The notes under the pieces: model-generated
Told to the model about the DNA's origin: nothing
What the model saw: only the letters and a program-made list of their open reading frames with translations
Databases searched by the model: none
Shown: piece after piece, positions 8,746 through 17,648 of the stretch
Numbering within the stretch: position 1 is the stretch's first letter
Layout of the letters: the number at the start of each line of letters is the position of its first letter
Source: Undibacterium cyanobacteriorum
Lineage (GTDB): Bacteria > Pseudomonadota > Gammaproteobacteria > Burkholderiales > Burkholderiaceae_D
Length of the DNA stretch: 64,000 bases
Assembly: GCF_031326225.1 (NCBI RefSeq)
Contig: NZ_CP133720.1
Coordinates: 2,108,001-2,172,000 of the forward strand
Reading direction: 5' to 3'
Program-made: the position numbers and the translations under genes

Positions 8746-9975
8746 TTAAGAACGTTTGATTTTCGCGTTGGCAGCGATACGCATACGCAGGGCATTCAGT
8801 TTGATGAAGCCACCTGCATCGGCTTGATTGTAAGCGCCGCCATCTTCGTCAAAAGTGGCAATGTTCATGTCAAACAGAGAGTCTGTTTTTGAATCACGTG
8901 ATACCGTGATGACATTGCCTTTGTACAGCTTGACGCGGACCCAACCATTGACGTTTTGTTGAGTGTGGTCGATCAAAGTTTGCAGAGCGACGCGCTCTGG
9001 TGCCCACCAGTAACCGTTGTAGATCAAACTGGCGTAGCGTGGCATCAAATCATCTTTCAAATGAGCGACTTCGCGATCAAGTGTAATCGATTCGATGGCA
9101 CGGTGAGCGCGCAACATGATGGTGCCGCCTGGCGTTTCATAGCAGCCGCGTGACTTCATACCGACGTAGCGATTTTCGACCAAGTCAAGGCGACCGATAC
9201 CATGCTTGCCGCCGAGGCGATTGAGTTCGGTTAACACAGTTGCTGGCGACATCCGTACTCCATTGAGGGCGACGATATCGCCTTTTTCGAATTCGATGTC
9301 GAGGTATTCTGGTGTGTCAGGTGCAGCTTCTGGGCTAACCGTCCAACGCCACATCGATTCTTCCGCTTCGGCACTTGGATTTTCCAAATGACGACCTTCG
9401 AAACTGATGTGCAGCAGGTTGGCGTCCATGGAGTAGGGCGCGCCGCCATTTTTATGTTTCATATCAATCGCAATGCCAGCGTCTTCGGCGTATTTCAAGA
9501 GCTTCTCACGCGACAACAAATCCCATTCACGCCATGGAGCGATGACTTTGACATTTGGCATCAAAGCGTAGGCGCCGAGCTCGAAACGGACTTGATCATT
9601 GCCTTTACCGGTTGCGCCGTGAGAGATTGCATCGGCACCAGTTTGTTTGGCGATTTCAATCAGACGTTTGGCGATCAATGGACGCGCGATGGAGGTGCCC
9701 AATAAGTATTCGCCTTCGTACACCGTGTTTGCACGGAACATTGGGAAAACGAAATCGCGCACGAATTCTTCACGCACGTCGTCGATAAAAATATTTTCTG
9801 GCTTGATGCCAAATTTCAGGGCTTTGGCGCGCGCTGGTTCGAGCTCTTCGCCTTGGCCGAGGTCGGCTGTGAAAGTGACGATCTCGCATTGATAGTTATC
9901 TTGTAGCCACTTCAAAATAACGGAGGTGTCGAGGCCACCGGAATACGCTAATACTACTTTTTTTACGTCGCTCAT
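8746..9975 (-). CDS. argG: Argininosuccinate synthase
   Basis: It condenses citrulline and aspartate with ATP to argininosuccinate, the penultimate step of arginine synthesis, in the cytoplasm. The 409-residue protein starts MSDVKKVVLAYSGGLDTSV, with the PP-loop SGGLDTS at residues 12-18. Further family motifs are TADLGQGEE, ISHGATGKGNDQVRFE and the C-terminal DEDGGAYNQADAGGFIKL. The frame is open far upstream (to 10236), but that extension has no homology character and overlaps argF, so the ATG at 9975 is the true start. It is the third gene of argD-argF-argG, 67 bases after argF, and would be governed by the attenuator-like leader upstream of argD. Confidence 0.97.
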   Translation of the reverse strand: MSDVKKVVLAYSGGLDTSVILKWLQDNYQCEIVTFTADLGQGEELEPARAKALKFGIKPENIFIDDVREEFVRDFVFPMFRANTVYEGEYLLGTSIARPLIAKRLIEIAKQTGADAISHGATGKGNDQVRFELGAYALMPNVKVIAPWREWDLLSREKLLKYAEDAGIAIDMKHKNGGAPYSMDANLLHISFEGRHLENPSAEAEESMWRWTVSPEAAPDTPEYLDIEFEKGDIVALNGVRMSPATVLTELNRLGGKHGIGRLDLVENRYVGMKSRGCYETPGGTIMLRAHRAIESITLDREVAHLKDDLMPRYASLIYNGYWWAPERVALQTLIDHTQQNVNGWVRVKLYKGNVITVSRDSKTDSLFDMNIATFDEDGGAYNQADAGGFIKLNALRMRIAANAKIKRS

Positions 9976-10042
9976 GATGTGCTTTCTGTAGATGAAAAGT
10001 AAGTGTGAAGATGTTCGTTGTGATAATTTGTTCGATGTTGTG

Positions 10043-10960
10043 TTAGCTTTCGACCTTGCCGATGACGAGGTATTCCAATAGCGCTTTTTGGACATGCAAG
10101 CGGTTTTCCGCTTCATCCCACACGACGGACTGAGGACCGTCGATGACGCCAGCGGACACTTCTTCGCCGCGATGCGCTGGTAAGCAATGCATAAACAAGG
10201 CTTCAGGATGGGCGCGTGCCATTTTCGCTTCATCAACGATCCAACCGTCGAAGGCTTTCAAACGTGCTTGATTTTCCGCTTCATAACCCATGCTGGTCCA
10301 CACGTCAGTATTGACTAAGTGCACACCTTCACAAGCATCAGAAGGATTTTCAAAGACGGTGTAATACTCAGGCTCAACCGTCACGTTCGATGGATCGATG
10401 TCATAGCCTTTTGGAGTGGAAATGTGTAAATGGAAGCCGAACACCTTGGCTGCTTGCATCCATGAATACATCATGTTGTTGGCATCGCCAATCCACGCCA
10501 CTTTCTTACCTGCGATAGAACCTTTGTGTTCGATGTAAGTGAAAACATCGGCGAATACTTGGCAAGGATGGTGTTGATTAGTTAGGCCGTTAATAACCGG
10601 CACGCGAGAGTTTGCTGCGAAGCGCTCAATCATCGATTGTTCGAACGTACGAATCATAATGATGTCGCACATGCGGGACATCACTTGACCTGCGTCTTCG
10701 ACTGGTTCGCCGCGCCCCAATTGGCTATCGCGTGTGTTGAGGTAAATTGCGGCACCACCTAATTGATGCATGCCTGCCTCAAAACTGAGACGCGTACGTG
10801 TAGAGTTTTTCTCGAAAACCATGACCAAGGTCCGGTCGAGTAGAGGATGGTAGGTTTCGTAACGCTTAAAACGATCTTTGATGATGCGAGCCCTTTGCAT
10901 CAGGTAGTCGTATTCTTCGAGACTCAAGTCACTGACTTGCAAAAAATGTTTGATTTTCAT
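10043..10960 (-). CDS. argF: Ornithine carbamoyltransferase
   Basis: It transfers the carbamoyl group from carbamoyl phosphate to ornithine, giving citrulline. The 305-residue protein shows the carbamoyl-phosphate motif STRTR (EKNSTRTRLSFEAG), the TNQHHPCQVFADVFTY segment with HPCQ, and the ornithine-site HCLPAHRGEE near the C-terminus. The ATG at 10960 (MKIKHFLQVSDL) matches the family start. An upstream in-frame codon at 11002 adds 14 unrelated residues. The gene is 54 bases downstream of argD and is probably in the same transcript. Confidence 0.96.
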   Translation of the reverse strand: MKIKHFLQVSDLSLEEYDYLMQRARIIKDRFKRYETYHPLLDRTLVMVFEKNSTRTRLSFEAGMHQLGGAAIYLNTRDSQLGRGEPVEDAGQVMSRMCDIIMIRTFEQSMIERFAANSRVPVINGLTNQHHPCQVFADVFTYIEHKGSIAGKKVAWIGDANNMMYSWMQAAKVFGFHLHISTPKGYDIDPSNVTVEPEYYTVFENPSDACEGVHLVNTDVWTSMGYEAENQARLKAFDGWIVDEAKMARAHPEALFMHCLPAHRGEEVSAGVIDGPQSVVWDEAENRLHVQKALLEYLVIGKVES

Positions 10961-11014
10961 GGTCAAGCTACTAGTTTGGTTGGCAGTCTGTCGGTTCACC
11001 AATGATGGGGGACC

Positions 11015-12229
11015 TTAGGCTGCAGAAGTGGCCGCGGCTTCGTCTTTCACCTGTTGGATGACTTTGCCTAACAAAGAAATCATGGTGTCGATTTCTTCGT
11101 AGCTGACGTTGAGGGCGGGCATAAAACGTAATAAATTCGGGCGCGGTGAATTGATCAACAGGCCAAATGGTTCGAGGTCGCGTGCCACATCGACCAAGCG
11201 TGGGCCGATGTCGCTACCGAGTTTGAGTGCGCGTAGCAAACCTTCGCCGCGCTCACCTTCCATGCCGAATTGATCGGACAAAGTATTGAGTGCTTTGCTG
11301 AGATAGTCGGCTTTGGCTTTCACTTCGTCGAGGAAGCCTGGCGCAGTCAGCGCTTGCAATACGGCGATACCTACTGCAGTCATCAATGGTGCACCATTGT
11401 AAGTGCCGCCTTGGTCACCTGGGACAAATACCGAAACCTCTTCTTTCGCCAACAAAGCTGCTAAAGGCACACCGCCACCAATGCCCTTACCGAGTGTCAT
11501 GATGTCAGGTTCAATACCGGAGAGTTGATAGCCAAACAGTTCGCCAGTACGACCCATACCGGTTTGTACTTCGTCGACGATCAAGAGAATGCCATGCTTT
11601 TTGGTGAGTGCGCGCAAGGCCTGCATAAACTCGCGCTCTGCTGGAATCACACCGCCTTCGCCTTGCACTGGTTCCAACATCACTGCTACTGTCTTCTCAT
11701 TGATGAGTTTTTCGACGGAAGCGATGTCGTTTAAATCGGCTTTCGGAAAACCAGTGACCTGGGGTGCGAAGATGGTATCCCATCCAGGTTTGCCAGAAGC
11801 TGACATAGTCGCCAAAGTACGGCCATGGAAGCCATGGTCAAAGGTGATGATTTCGAATGCGCCGTTCTTGTGTTTTTGGCCCCATTTACGCGCCAATTTA
11901 ATCGCACCTTCGTTGGCTTCAGCGCCACTGTTAGCGAAGAAGACACGGTCGAAGCAGGAATGCTTGGTCAAGAGATCGGCCAAGGCGACCATGTTTTCGT
12001 TGTAAAACGCAGGGGAGGGATTCAACAATTTACCCGCTTGGGCGACGATGGCGTCCTCGATACATTTTGGTGAATGGCCTAAGCAATTGACGGCCCAACC
12101 TTGGAGGTAATCGAGATAGCGTTTGCCTTTGTGATCAGTCATCCACATGCCTCGGCCTTCCGTAAACACCAGCTCAGGGCGCGGTGTAATGTACATCAAA
12201 GCGTTGACGTTGTACTGACTAAATTCCAT
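11015..12229 (-). CDS. argD: Acetylornithine aminotransferase
   Basis: This PLP enzyme converts N-acetylglutamate semialdehyde to N-acetylornithine with glutamate as amino donor. The 404-residue class III aminotransferase has the cofactor motifs FFANSGAEANEGAIKLARK and FDHGFHGRT, then LIVDEVQTGMGRTG, and the PLP lysine in MTLGKGIGGGVPL. I chose the ATG at 12229 (MEFSQYNVNALMYI), which has a GAGGAG site 9 bases upstream. The frame continues to 12274 without support. It is the first structural gene after the leader ORF with four Arg codons and the hairpin terminator, and heads argD-argF-argG. The context favours arginine synthesis over catabolic (AstC-type) use. Confidence 0.94.
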   Translation of the reverse strand: MEFSQYNVNALMYITPRPELVFTEGRGMWMTDHKGKRYLDYLQGWAVNCLGHSPKCIEDAIVAQAGKLLNPSPAFYNENMVALADLLTKHSCFDRVFFANSGAEANEGAIKLARKWGQKHKNGAFEIITFDHGFHGRTLATMSASGKPGWDTIFAPQVTGFPKADLNDIASVEKLINEKTVAVMLEPVQGEGGVIPAEREFMQALRALTKKHGILLIVDEVQTGMGRTGELFGYQLSGIEPDIMTLGKGIGGGVPLAALLAKEEVSVFVPGDQGGTYNGAPLMTAVGIAVLQALTAPGFLDEVKAKADYLSKALNTLSDQFGMEGERGEGLLRALKLGSDIGPRLVDVARDLEPFGLLINSPRPNLLRFMPALNVSYEEIDTMISLLGKVIQQVKDEAAATSAA

Positions 12230-12292
12230 TTCAAACTCCTCGTGGATAGGGCAAACAGTTGATTGAGCAAACAAGAGTAAAACAAAAAAGGC

Positions 12293-12327
12293 AAAAAAAA
12301 ACCACAGGGGTTGAGCCTGTGGTTTTT
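12293..12327 (-). terminator. Leader terminator (attenuator) upstream of argD
   Basis: On the minus strand an 11-bp stem, AAAACCACAGG/CCTGTGGTTTT, with a 7-nt loop runs directly into an uninterrupted T-tract (12293-12300 as A on the plus strand). It lies between the short Arg-rich leader ORF and argD, so it would end transcription before the operon unless disrupted. Its loop and left arm contain CAGGCTC, which is exactly complementary to GAGCCTG inside the leader ORF (12362-12368). That gives a competing antiterminator. Confidence 0.88.
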
Positions 12328-12344
12328 GTGTGTCCGTGCTAAAT

Positions 12345-12428
12345 TTACGCGCAGGACTTCCCAGGCTCGGAGTGCGAACGGCGACGTCGAGCGATATTTG
12401 GGGAAGACATGTCAGTAAAATTTTTCAT
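12345..12428 (-). CDS. Putative arginine leader peptide (27 aa) for argDFG attenuation
   Basis: A short ORF on the minus strand encodes 27 residues (MKNFTDMSSPNIARRRRSHS then EPGKSCA). Four consecutive Arg codons, CGA CGT CGC CGT, lie at residues 14-17 (12378-12389). It ends 17 bases before the terminator stem that precedes argD. The segment GAGCCTG (12362-12368), 9 bases after the last Arg codon, can pair with CAGGCTC of the terminator. A ribosome stalled at the Arg codons would leave this segment free to form the antiterminator, while one reaching the stop codon would partly cover it. No Shine-Dalgarno sequence is visible. A TACACT hexamer ends 6 bases before the ATG, so the mRNA could be leaderless. 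Translation is inferred from composition and context. Confidence 0.72.
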   Translation of the reverse strand: MKNFTDMSSPNIARRRRSHSEPGKSCA

Positions 12429-12509
12429 GGGCGTAGTGTAACGGTTTTTTTCTTGTTTTGCGCACTGCAAAACGAAAAAAGTCTAAAAAAATCAAAAAAG
12501 CTGAGAAGC

Positions 12510-13538
12510 TTAATTTTTCGCCAAGTCCGCTTCGGAGGTGAAGGAATCCGCGTAGAACTCTTCGGCAGGCAGACCACTTTGGGCGACAAAATCCCGTTTA
12601 GCCGACTCCACCACGATAGGCGCGCCACAAGCATACACTTGGTATCCAGAGAGGTCAGGGTGATCTTGTAAGACCGCTTGGTGCACGAATCCTGTGCGAC
12701 CTGTCCACTGATCATCAGCGTGCGCATCTGATACCACTGGCACGTAGGTAAAGTGAGCGAACTTGCTTGCCCATTCCTTACACAAAATTTGCATATACAA
12801 ATCTTTAGGGCGACGACCACCCCAGTAAAGCGTCACGGGACGTGTCGATTGAAGGTGGATCAAATGTTCCATGATGGCTTTGATCGGCGCGAAGCCGGTG
12901 CCCGAGGCCAACAGAATGATGGGTTTATCGCTATCTTCGCGGAGGTAAAAACTTCCCTGTGGTCCTTCGAAACGCAGAATGTCGCGCTCTTTGACGGTCG
13001 AGAAAACTTGGTCAGTGAAGAAGCCACCGGGCATGTGACGAATGTGGAGGCTTAAGTGTTCTTCAGAGTGTGGTGCGTTGGCCAAACTGTAGCTACGACG
13101 CTTACCATCGTTCAACATGAATTCAATGTACTGACCTGCACGGTAGTTCAATTTTTCATTGGCAGGTAACTGCAGACTAATGAGCATCACGTCATCGGCC
13201 AATTTTTCGATTTTCGAAATTCGGCTTGGTAGTTTCTTGATTGGATATTCATCGTCTGCCAATTGCTCGCGCGCTTCAATTTGTACGTCCGAACTTGGTT
13301 TGGCGCAGCAGAAGAGAGCCCCACCTTGCGCTTCTTCTTCAGCATTCAAAGCACGTTCTTGGTGGGGGCCATGAGCTACCGTGCCATTGAGCACTTTACC
13401 TTTACAAGAGCCGCAGGCACCATTTTTGCAGCCATATGGCAAAATGAAGCCCGCGCGTAGTGCAGCGCTTAAAATAGTTTCGTCACTGTCGCACTCGAAT
13501 TGGCGACCACTTGGTGAAAGACTGATTTGAAATGCCAT
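12510..13538 (-). CDS. 2Fe-2S ferredoxin/FAD/NAD(P)H reductase (CDP-6-deoxy-delta-3,4-glucoseen reductase-like)
   Basis: This electron-transfer reductase has an N-terminal plant-type 2Fe-2S ferredoxin domain (cysteines in YGCKNGACGSCKG, and a fourth in FCCAKP) fused to an FAD-binding barrel (RSYSLANAP) and an NAD-binding domain (LLASGTGFAPIKAIMEHL, ending YACGAPIVV). It would pass electrons from NAD(P)H through FAD and the cluster to an unknown partner. In Burkholderiales such proteins are often named CDP-6-deoxy-delta-3,4-glucoseen reductase, but no sugar genes are nearby, so the specific name is doubtful. The ATG at 13538 (MAFQISLSPSG) is preferred over an upstream TTG at 13559. Length is 342 residues. 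Confidence 0.85.
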   Translation of the reverse strand: MAFQISLSPSGRQFECDSDETILSAALRAGFILPYGCKNGACGSCKGKVLNGTVAHGPHQERALNAEEEAQGGALFCCAKPSSDVQIEAREQLADDEYPIKKLPSRISKIEKLADDVMLISLQLPANEKLNYRAGQYIEFMLNDGKRRSYSLANAPHSEEHLSLHIRHMPGGFFTDQVFSTVKERDILRFEGPQGSFYLREDSDKPIILLASGTGFAPIKAIMEHLIHLQSTRPVTLYWGGRRPKDLYMQILCKEWASKFAHFTYVPVVSDAHADDQWTGRTGFVHQAVLQDHPDLSGYQVYACGAPIVVESAKRDFVAQSGLPAEEFYADSFTSEADLAKN

Positions 13539-13721
13539 AATGTTGATGAACTTCCTCAAAACTTAAAAAATGATGTGCTGGCGAGAGCACCAGAATATTT
13601 CGACCCTAAAATCTCGATTTGAATGTGGGGCGTGGATGTGCAACCTGAATGTGGAACGATCATGGTTGCTAGCATTTTCGCACTTCAACAAGTATCGAAA
13701 TAAGTCATAGATTAAAACCAG

Positions 13722-14669
13722 ATGAATAAACACCACACGAGTAATGATGTCGGCGCTTTGGAATGCAATACAAAGCCTTCCTCTCAACTTCATAAACCAC
13801 GCGTGGTGATCATTGGTTGCGGCGATGTTGGTGAACGTTTGATTCCATTGCTCATACCGCATTTTCGCGTATTCGCGGTTACTAGTCAGGCCTCAAGTTC
13901 GAATCGGTTCGCACAGCTCCGTCGATTAGGTGCAGTGCCAATTCAAGCGAACCTTGATGATGCGAATAGTTTGTGGCGACTTCGACAACTTTCATCGCGT
14001 TTTGTGCATCTAGCACCACCAGCAACGTTTGGCGAAATTGATGCCAGAACGCGGCGATTGGCCGCTATTTTACCTGAGAAGGCACAGCTTGTTTATATCA
14101 GCACTACCGGCGTGTACGGGGATTGTGCTGGCGCAAGTTTTGATGAAGCCAGAACGGTCGCTCCCAGTAATGCGCGCGCTAAACGTCGCGTTGATGCAGA
14201 AAAGACTTTGCGAACGTGGGCCAAACGTGGTGCGCGCAATTTAAGCATTTTGCGGGTGCCGGGCATTTACGCAGAGGACCGCCTACCGATTGAACGCTTG
14301 CAAAAAGGGACGCCAGCCTTAATCGATGCAGAAGATGTTTATACCAATCATATTCATGCAGATGATTTGGCCTACGTAATAAAGCTCGCCTTATTCCGAG
14401 CGATGCCTTCGCGGGTGTATCACATTGTCGATGATAGCGCTTTAAAAATGGGCGAATATTTCGATCTGGTAGCAAAAGCCTATAACTTGCCGCCCGCACC
14501 GCGTCTGCCGCGGACAGAGCTAGAAAAACAAGTCTCGCCGATGTTGCTCTCCTTTATGTCGGAATCACGGCGTTTGCAGAATCAACGCTTGAAGCTAGAG
14601 CTCGGTGCGCGCTTGACTTATCCGGAGGTATCGGTCGCTTTGGAAAAATTTCGTGCACTTGCTAGGTGA
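13722..14669 (+). CDS. NAD(P)-dependent SDR/epimerase-like protein (YeeZ-like)
   Basis: This is a 315-residue atypical extended short-chain dehydrogenase. A Rossmann fold starts at VVIIGCGDVGERLIPLL (about residues 28-44). YISTTGVYGDCAG carries a Ser/Thr-Tyr pair typical of extended SDRs, and NARAKRRVDAEKTL supplies the region of the catalytic lysine. The first 25 residues are polar and poorly conserved in character, so a later start is possible. Substrate and pathway are unknown. It is divergent from the reductase gene with about 180 bases between them, and converges on the diguanylate cyclase gene with only 7 bases between stop codons. Confidence 0.75.
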   Translation: MNKHHTSNDVGALECNTKPSSQLHKPRVVIIGCGDVGERLIPLLIPHFRVFAVTSQASSSNRFAQLRRLGAVPIQANLDDANSLWRLRQLSSRFVHLAPPATFGEIDARTRRLAAILPEKAQLVYISTTGVYGDCAGASFDEARTVAPSNARAKRRVDAEKTLRTWAKRGARNLSILRVPGIYAEDRLPIERLQKGTPALIDAEDVYTNHIHADDLAYVIKLALFRAMPSRVYHIVDDSALKMGEYFDLVAKAYNLPPAPRLPRTELEKQVSPMLLSFMSESRRLQNQRLKLELGARLTYPEVSVALEKFRALAR

Positions 14670-14676
14670 CGCAGGT

Positions 14677-17454
14677 CTAACTCGCCGAGATCGTTGTGAG
14701 ATCAATTTCGTCGGTGGCGGATTTTTGTTTGATGATGTGAATTAATCCTGCTTCAGCAGCATTTTGAGGGTGACGCATGACCCGGTTATAGAAGTCTTCG
14801 CTATGCGTTCCTTCCACGTGACTGATACCGATGCAGGCATTTCGTCCGCTTTTCTTTACCATGTATAGGCCTTGGTCGGCAAAATTGACGACCTGGGCCC
14901 AAGTTAATAGATGAGGTTGCCCCGGTAAAAATGGGAAGCTGGCGTATCCAACCGAACAGGTCCGGTGGATTTCGATATCATCGATTAAGTTAAAGCTTGT
15001 GCTCGAGGTGATGTGTCGAATCCGTTCAGCCACAGTTGGCGCGTCACGACGATTGCAGCTACGAGCCACAACCAAGAATTCTTCACCGCCCCATCGTATC
15101 AAGTAATCCGATTCACGGAACACCCGAGCGAGGCGATCGCGCATTTGAATCAAGACCATATCGCCGCAAGCATGCCCATAAGTGTCGTTGACTGACTTGA
15201 AGTGATCGAGATCGACCATAAAGAAGACTATATCTTCATCATTCTGTGCCTCATCCTGACCAGCTTCAATTTGATCTTCGTAAGTGCGTAAGACACGAGC
15301 GACATCAGCTTCAATATTTTGTAAAAGGAAGCGTCGGTTACGCATTCCAGTAAGTGGATCGGTAATGCTGACTTCTTCTAATTGGTTTTGTGTTTCGCGT
15401 AGCGTTTCTAAAGTCGCTTGGAGTTGCTTGTATGCGTAGGCATTGTCCAAAGCGATGGCTCCGTAAGCCGCCAAGGTACGCAAAATAGAACGCTCGCGTT
15501 CGCCGTAAACATGCGGGCGGATCGATTGAATCGACATCACTCCAAGTAGACGCTCACCGATCATCAGAGGTGTGTAAAGCAGGCTTAATGTTTCAGCTGT
15601 GCCCGGAATAATGAAACGGCCTTGCGTGCCGGGCTCACGTTCTAACACGAATTCTTGACGTTCACGGGCGCAGCGTGCAAATGAAGAGACCGGATGGTCG
15701 ATGGGAGTGGTAAAGCTAGGAATTGGTTCGCCATTTTCCATCCCAAAAACACACTGTAAGGCATTGCCGTCGTGGGTTAGCAGCGAAATGGCAAAACTGC
15801 TGGCATCTAATAAATCATTGACGTGGCGATGAAGTGACTCAAACACCGCTTCAGCATTGAGATTGGCCGTGATCTCCCTACCAATCAATCCGAGTGTTTC
15901 GAGGGTGTTGCTTGATTCTTGTAGGTTGGCCGCTCGTTCCGCTTCGCTAAGCGCAATCCTGCGCAGGTGTTCTGCCTCGGCACGATGTCGTTCATTGTCA
16001 TGCTTTACTTGTAGTGCTACCGCACGGTTCTGCGCATCAATTAATCGACGGCTTTCTTTGGCCTTTGCAGCGATGCGTGCGTAATGAAACGCATTTTTGA
16101 AGTCGCCTAAGTCGGCGTAACTGTTTGCGATATCCTCGATGAGATCCGCGGGAATGGTGACATCTTTGATCGAGCTGCAAAGTTCATAAGCCTTGAGTAA
16201 GAAGTGCAAACTTAGGGTCGGTTCGTTAATCTGCTCGGCGAGGTTACAATGAGATTTGCGCGATAGCTCCGCTAACACACGATAGCATTTAATTTGCTCG
16301 TCGAGATTTTGCTGATCTTGTGCGACCTGAAGTGCGTTTTGTATTTTTTGATGTGCCAGTTCTGCATTGCCCATGCGGCATAAAGCAATTGCCTGCCCGC
16401 GCCAACAATCAGAAAGGAAGACTGGCTCATTATGTTCGAGAATCTTTTCTTCGGCACTTTGAAAAAAGGCTAGGGCGTCTTCTGGAGAACCTAAGTCCAG
16501 AGCGAGGTCGCCCAAATAACTAAGTGTATGGGCATACGTGCGCGATCCTGGAATCTTCGCTTGCACTGCCAATGATTCAACTAATTTTTCTCTTGCATCG
16601 GAATATCTATGTAGGAGACGTAAGGCATTTCCAGTTTGCAGTAATGCGGTTGCAAGAGATCCTGGCCAATTGTTTTGGCGGGCGAGTGCTAGCGCAATTT
16701 CATCCCATTCGAGTGCGGCGTCTAGATCGCCAAGGGTGGCGAATGAATCACCGGCATTAGTTGCGGTCAGTATCGCCTGTCGAATTTGTCCTGTTTGGAA
16801 CGCGGCTTGATGGGCAATGACATGCATACGACAAGATTCGCCCATGTCCCCTATTTTGTTGGCAACGATCGCCTTGGCACTGAGCAGCCAGGCGAGAACA
16901 GCAGGAGCTGGATCTGGCACCTCTTTTTGAAACTGATCGATATCAGCTCTGCATCGCTGCGGTTCGCGCATCGCACTGTTGTGCAGACTGCGAGCTATCG
17001 CAATTTGTAACCTTTCTTGGTCACCAATTCCTTGATAAATATCGATCGCGGACTGTAGGCATTGATCGCGTTCAGTTATTTGACCGAGGTCTCTCTTTAT
17101 CGAACTCTGCAGGAAGTAGCAGTCGCCCACACCGGTCAGGTCTTTGAATTCAAGAAAGGCGTGTTTGGCTTCGTAACAATAATGCTCAGCAAATTCGAGT
17201 TCGCCCCTTAGCCAATTGATTTCAGCATGTACTAAAGCAAGTCGCGCCATATTTCGGCGAAACCAAGCGTCGTCATTGGCGGCCCGGGCCAGTAAGAGTG
17301 TTGCCTCGTCTGCTAATTCTTTGGCACGCGCACAGTGACGCTGGCGCAGATGCCAAGCTAGTGAGACCAGAACTGCGAGGCGAGGAGTGCCTTCGAGCAA
17401 TGCAAGCTTCGATTCCAAATTGAGAATGTCGTCGTCGCCAGTAAACAGATCCAT
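14677..17454 (-). CDS. TPR-GAF-GGDEF diguanylate cyclase
   Basis: This 925-residue cytoplasmic sensor-cyclase should make cyclic di-GMP from two GTP. The N-terminal half (about residues 1-470) is helical and TPR-like, with repeats such as A.AL..QN..EQ. A GAF domain follows at about 510-670 (LDASSFAISLLTHDG, LYTPLMIGERLLGVMSIQS). The C-terminal GGDEF domain begins at SITDPLTGMRNRRF and has the active-site signature RWGGEEFLVVAR. The inhibitory I-site RxxD (RESD) sits five residues before GGEEF, so product inhibition is likely. No transmembrane segment or signal peptide is evident. No EAL domain is present, so it is a cyclase only. Confidence 0.92.
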   Translation of the reverse strand: MDLFTGDDDILNLESKLALLEGTPRLAVLVSLAWHLRQRHCARAKELADEATLLLARAANDDAWFRRNMARLALVHAEINWLRGELEFAEHYCYEAKHAFLEFKDLTGVGDCYFLQSSIKRDLGQITERDQCLQSAIDIYQGIGDQERLQIAIARSLHNSAMREPQRCRADIDQFQKEVPDPAPAVLAWLLSAKAIVANKIGDMGESCRMHVIAHQAAFQTGQIRQAILTATNAGDSFATLGDLDAALEWDEIALALARQNNWPGSLATALLQTGNALRLLHRYSDAREKLVESLAVQAKIPGSRTYAHTLSYLGDLALDLGSPEDALAFFQSAEEKILEHNEPVFLSDCWRGQAIALCRMGNAELAHQKIQNALQVAQDQQNLDEQIKCYRVLAELSRKSHCNLAEQINEPTLSLHFLLKAYELCSSIKDVTIPADLIEDIANSYADLGDFKNAFHYARIAAKAKESRRLIDAQNRAVALQVKHDNERHRAEAEHLRRIALSEAERAANLQESSNTLETLGLIGREITANLNAEAVFESLHRHVNDLLDASSFAISLLTHDGNALQCVFGMENGEPIPSFTTPIDHPVSSFARCARERQEFVLEREPGTQGRFIIPGTAETLSLLYTPLMIGERLLGVMSIQSIRPHVYGERERSILRTLAAYGAIALDNAYAYKQLQATLETLRETQNQLEEVSITDPLTGMRNRRFLLQNIEADVARVLRTYEDQIEAGQDEAQNDEDIVFFMVDLDHFKSVNDTYGHACGDMVLIQMRDRLARVFRESDYLIRWGGEEFLVVARSCNRRDAPTVAERIRHITSSTSFNLIDDIEIHRTCSVGYASFPFLPGQPHLLTWAQVVNFADQGLYMVKKSGRNACIGISHVEGTHSEDFYNRVMRHPQNAAEAGLIHIIKQKSATDEIDLTTISAS

Positions 17455-17542
17455 ATTGCTTGCTCAAGCGCCAGGTTACGGGAAATTAAAAAATTGTTTC
17501 AAAGCAATTTAACATAAAGAATTTGGGCTTGAAACAGATCGA

Positions 17543-17580
17543 CAAAAAAAAACACCTTCCAGCAAGTGGATAGGTGTTTT
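17543..17580 (-). terminator. Terminator downstream of the GspE/PilB-like gene
   Basis: On the minus strand a 9-bp stem AAAACACCT/AGGTGTTTT with a 14-nt loop is followed by a run of T residues. It lies about 70 bases after the stop of the ATPase gene. Confidence 0.8.
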
Positions 17581-17648
17581 CCTGTGCATATGGTGTTTAA
17601 AGTAAAAGAAAAAAATGAATTTTTTTCTTTTTTGGGGGCGCTTGAAAT

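Noticed and set aside
9976..10236. N-terminal extension of argG reaching into argF
   Set aside because: The extra 87 residues are low-quality, overlap argF, and precede the classical MSDVKKVVLAYSGG start, so they are not part of the protein.
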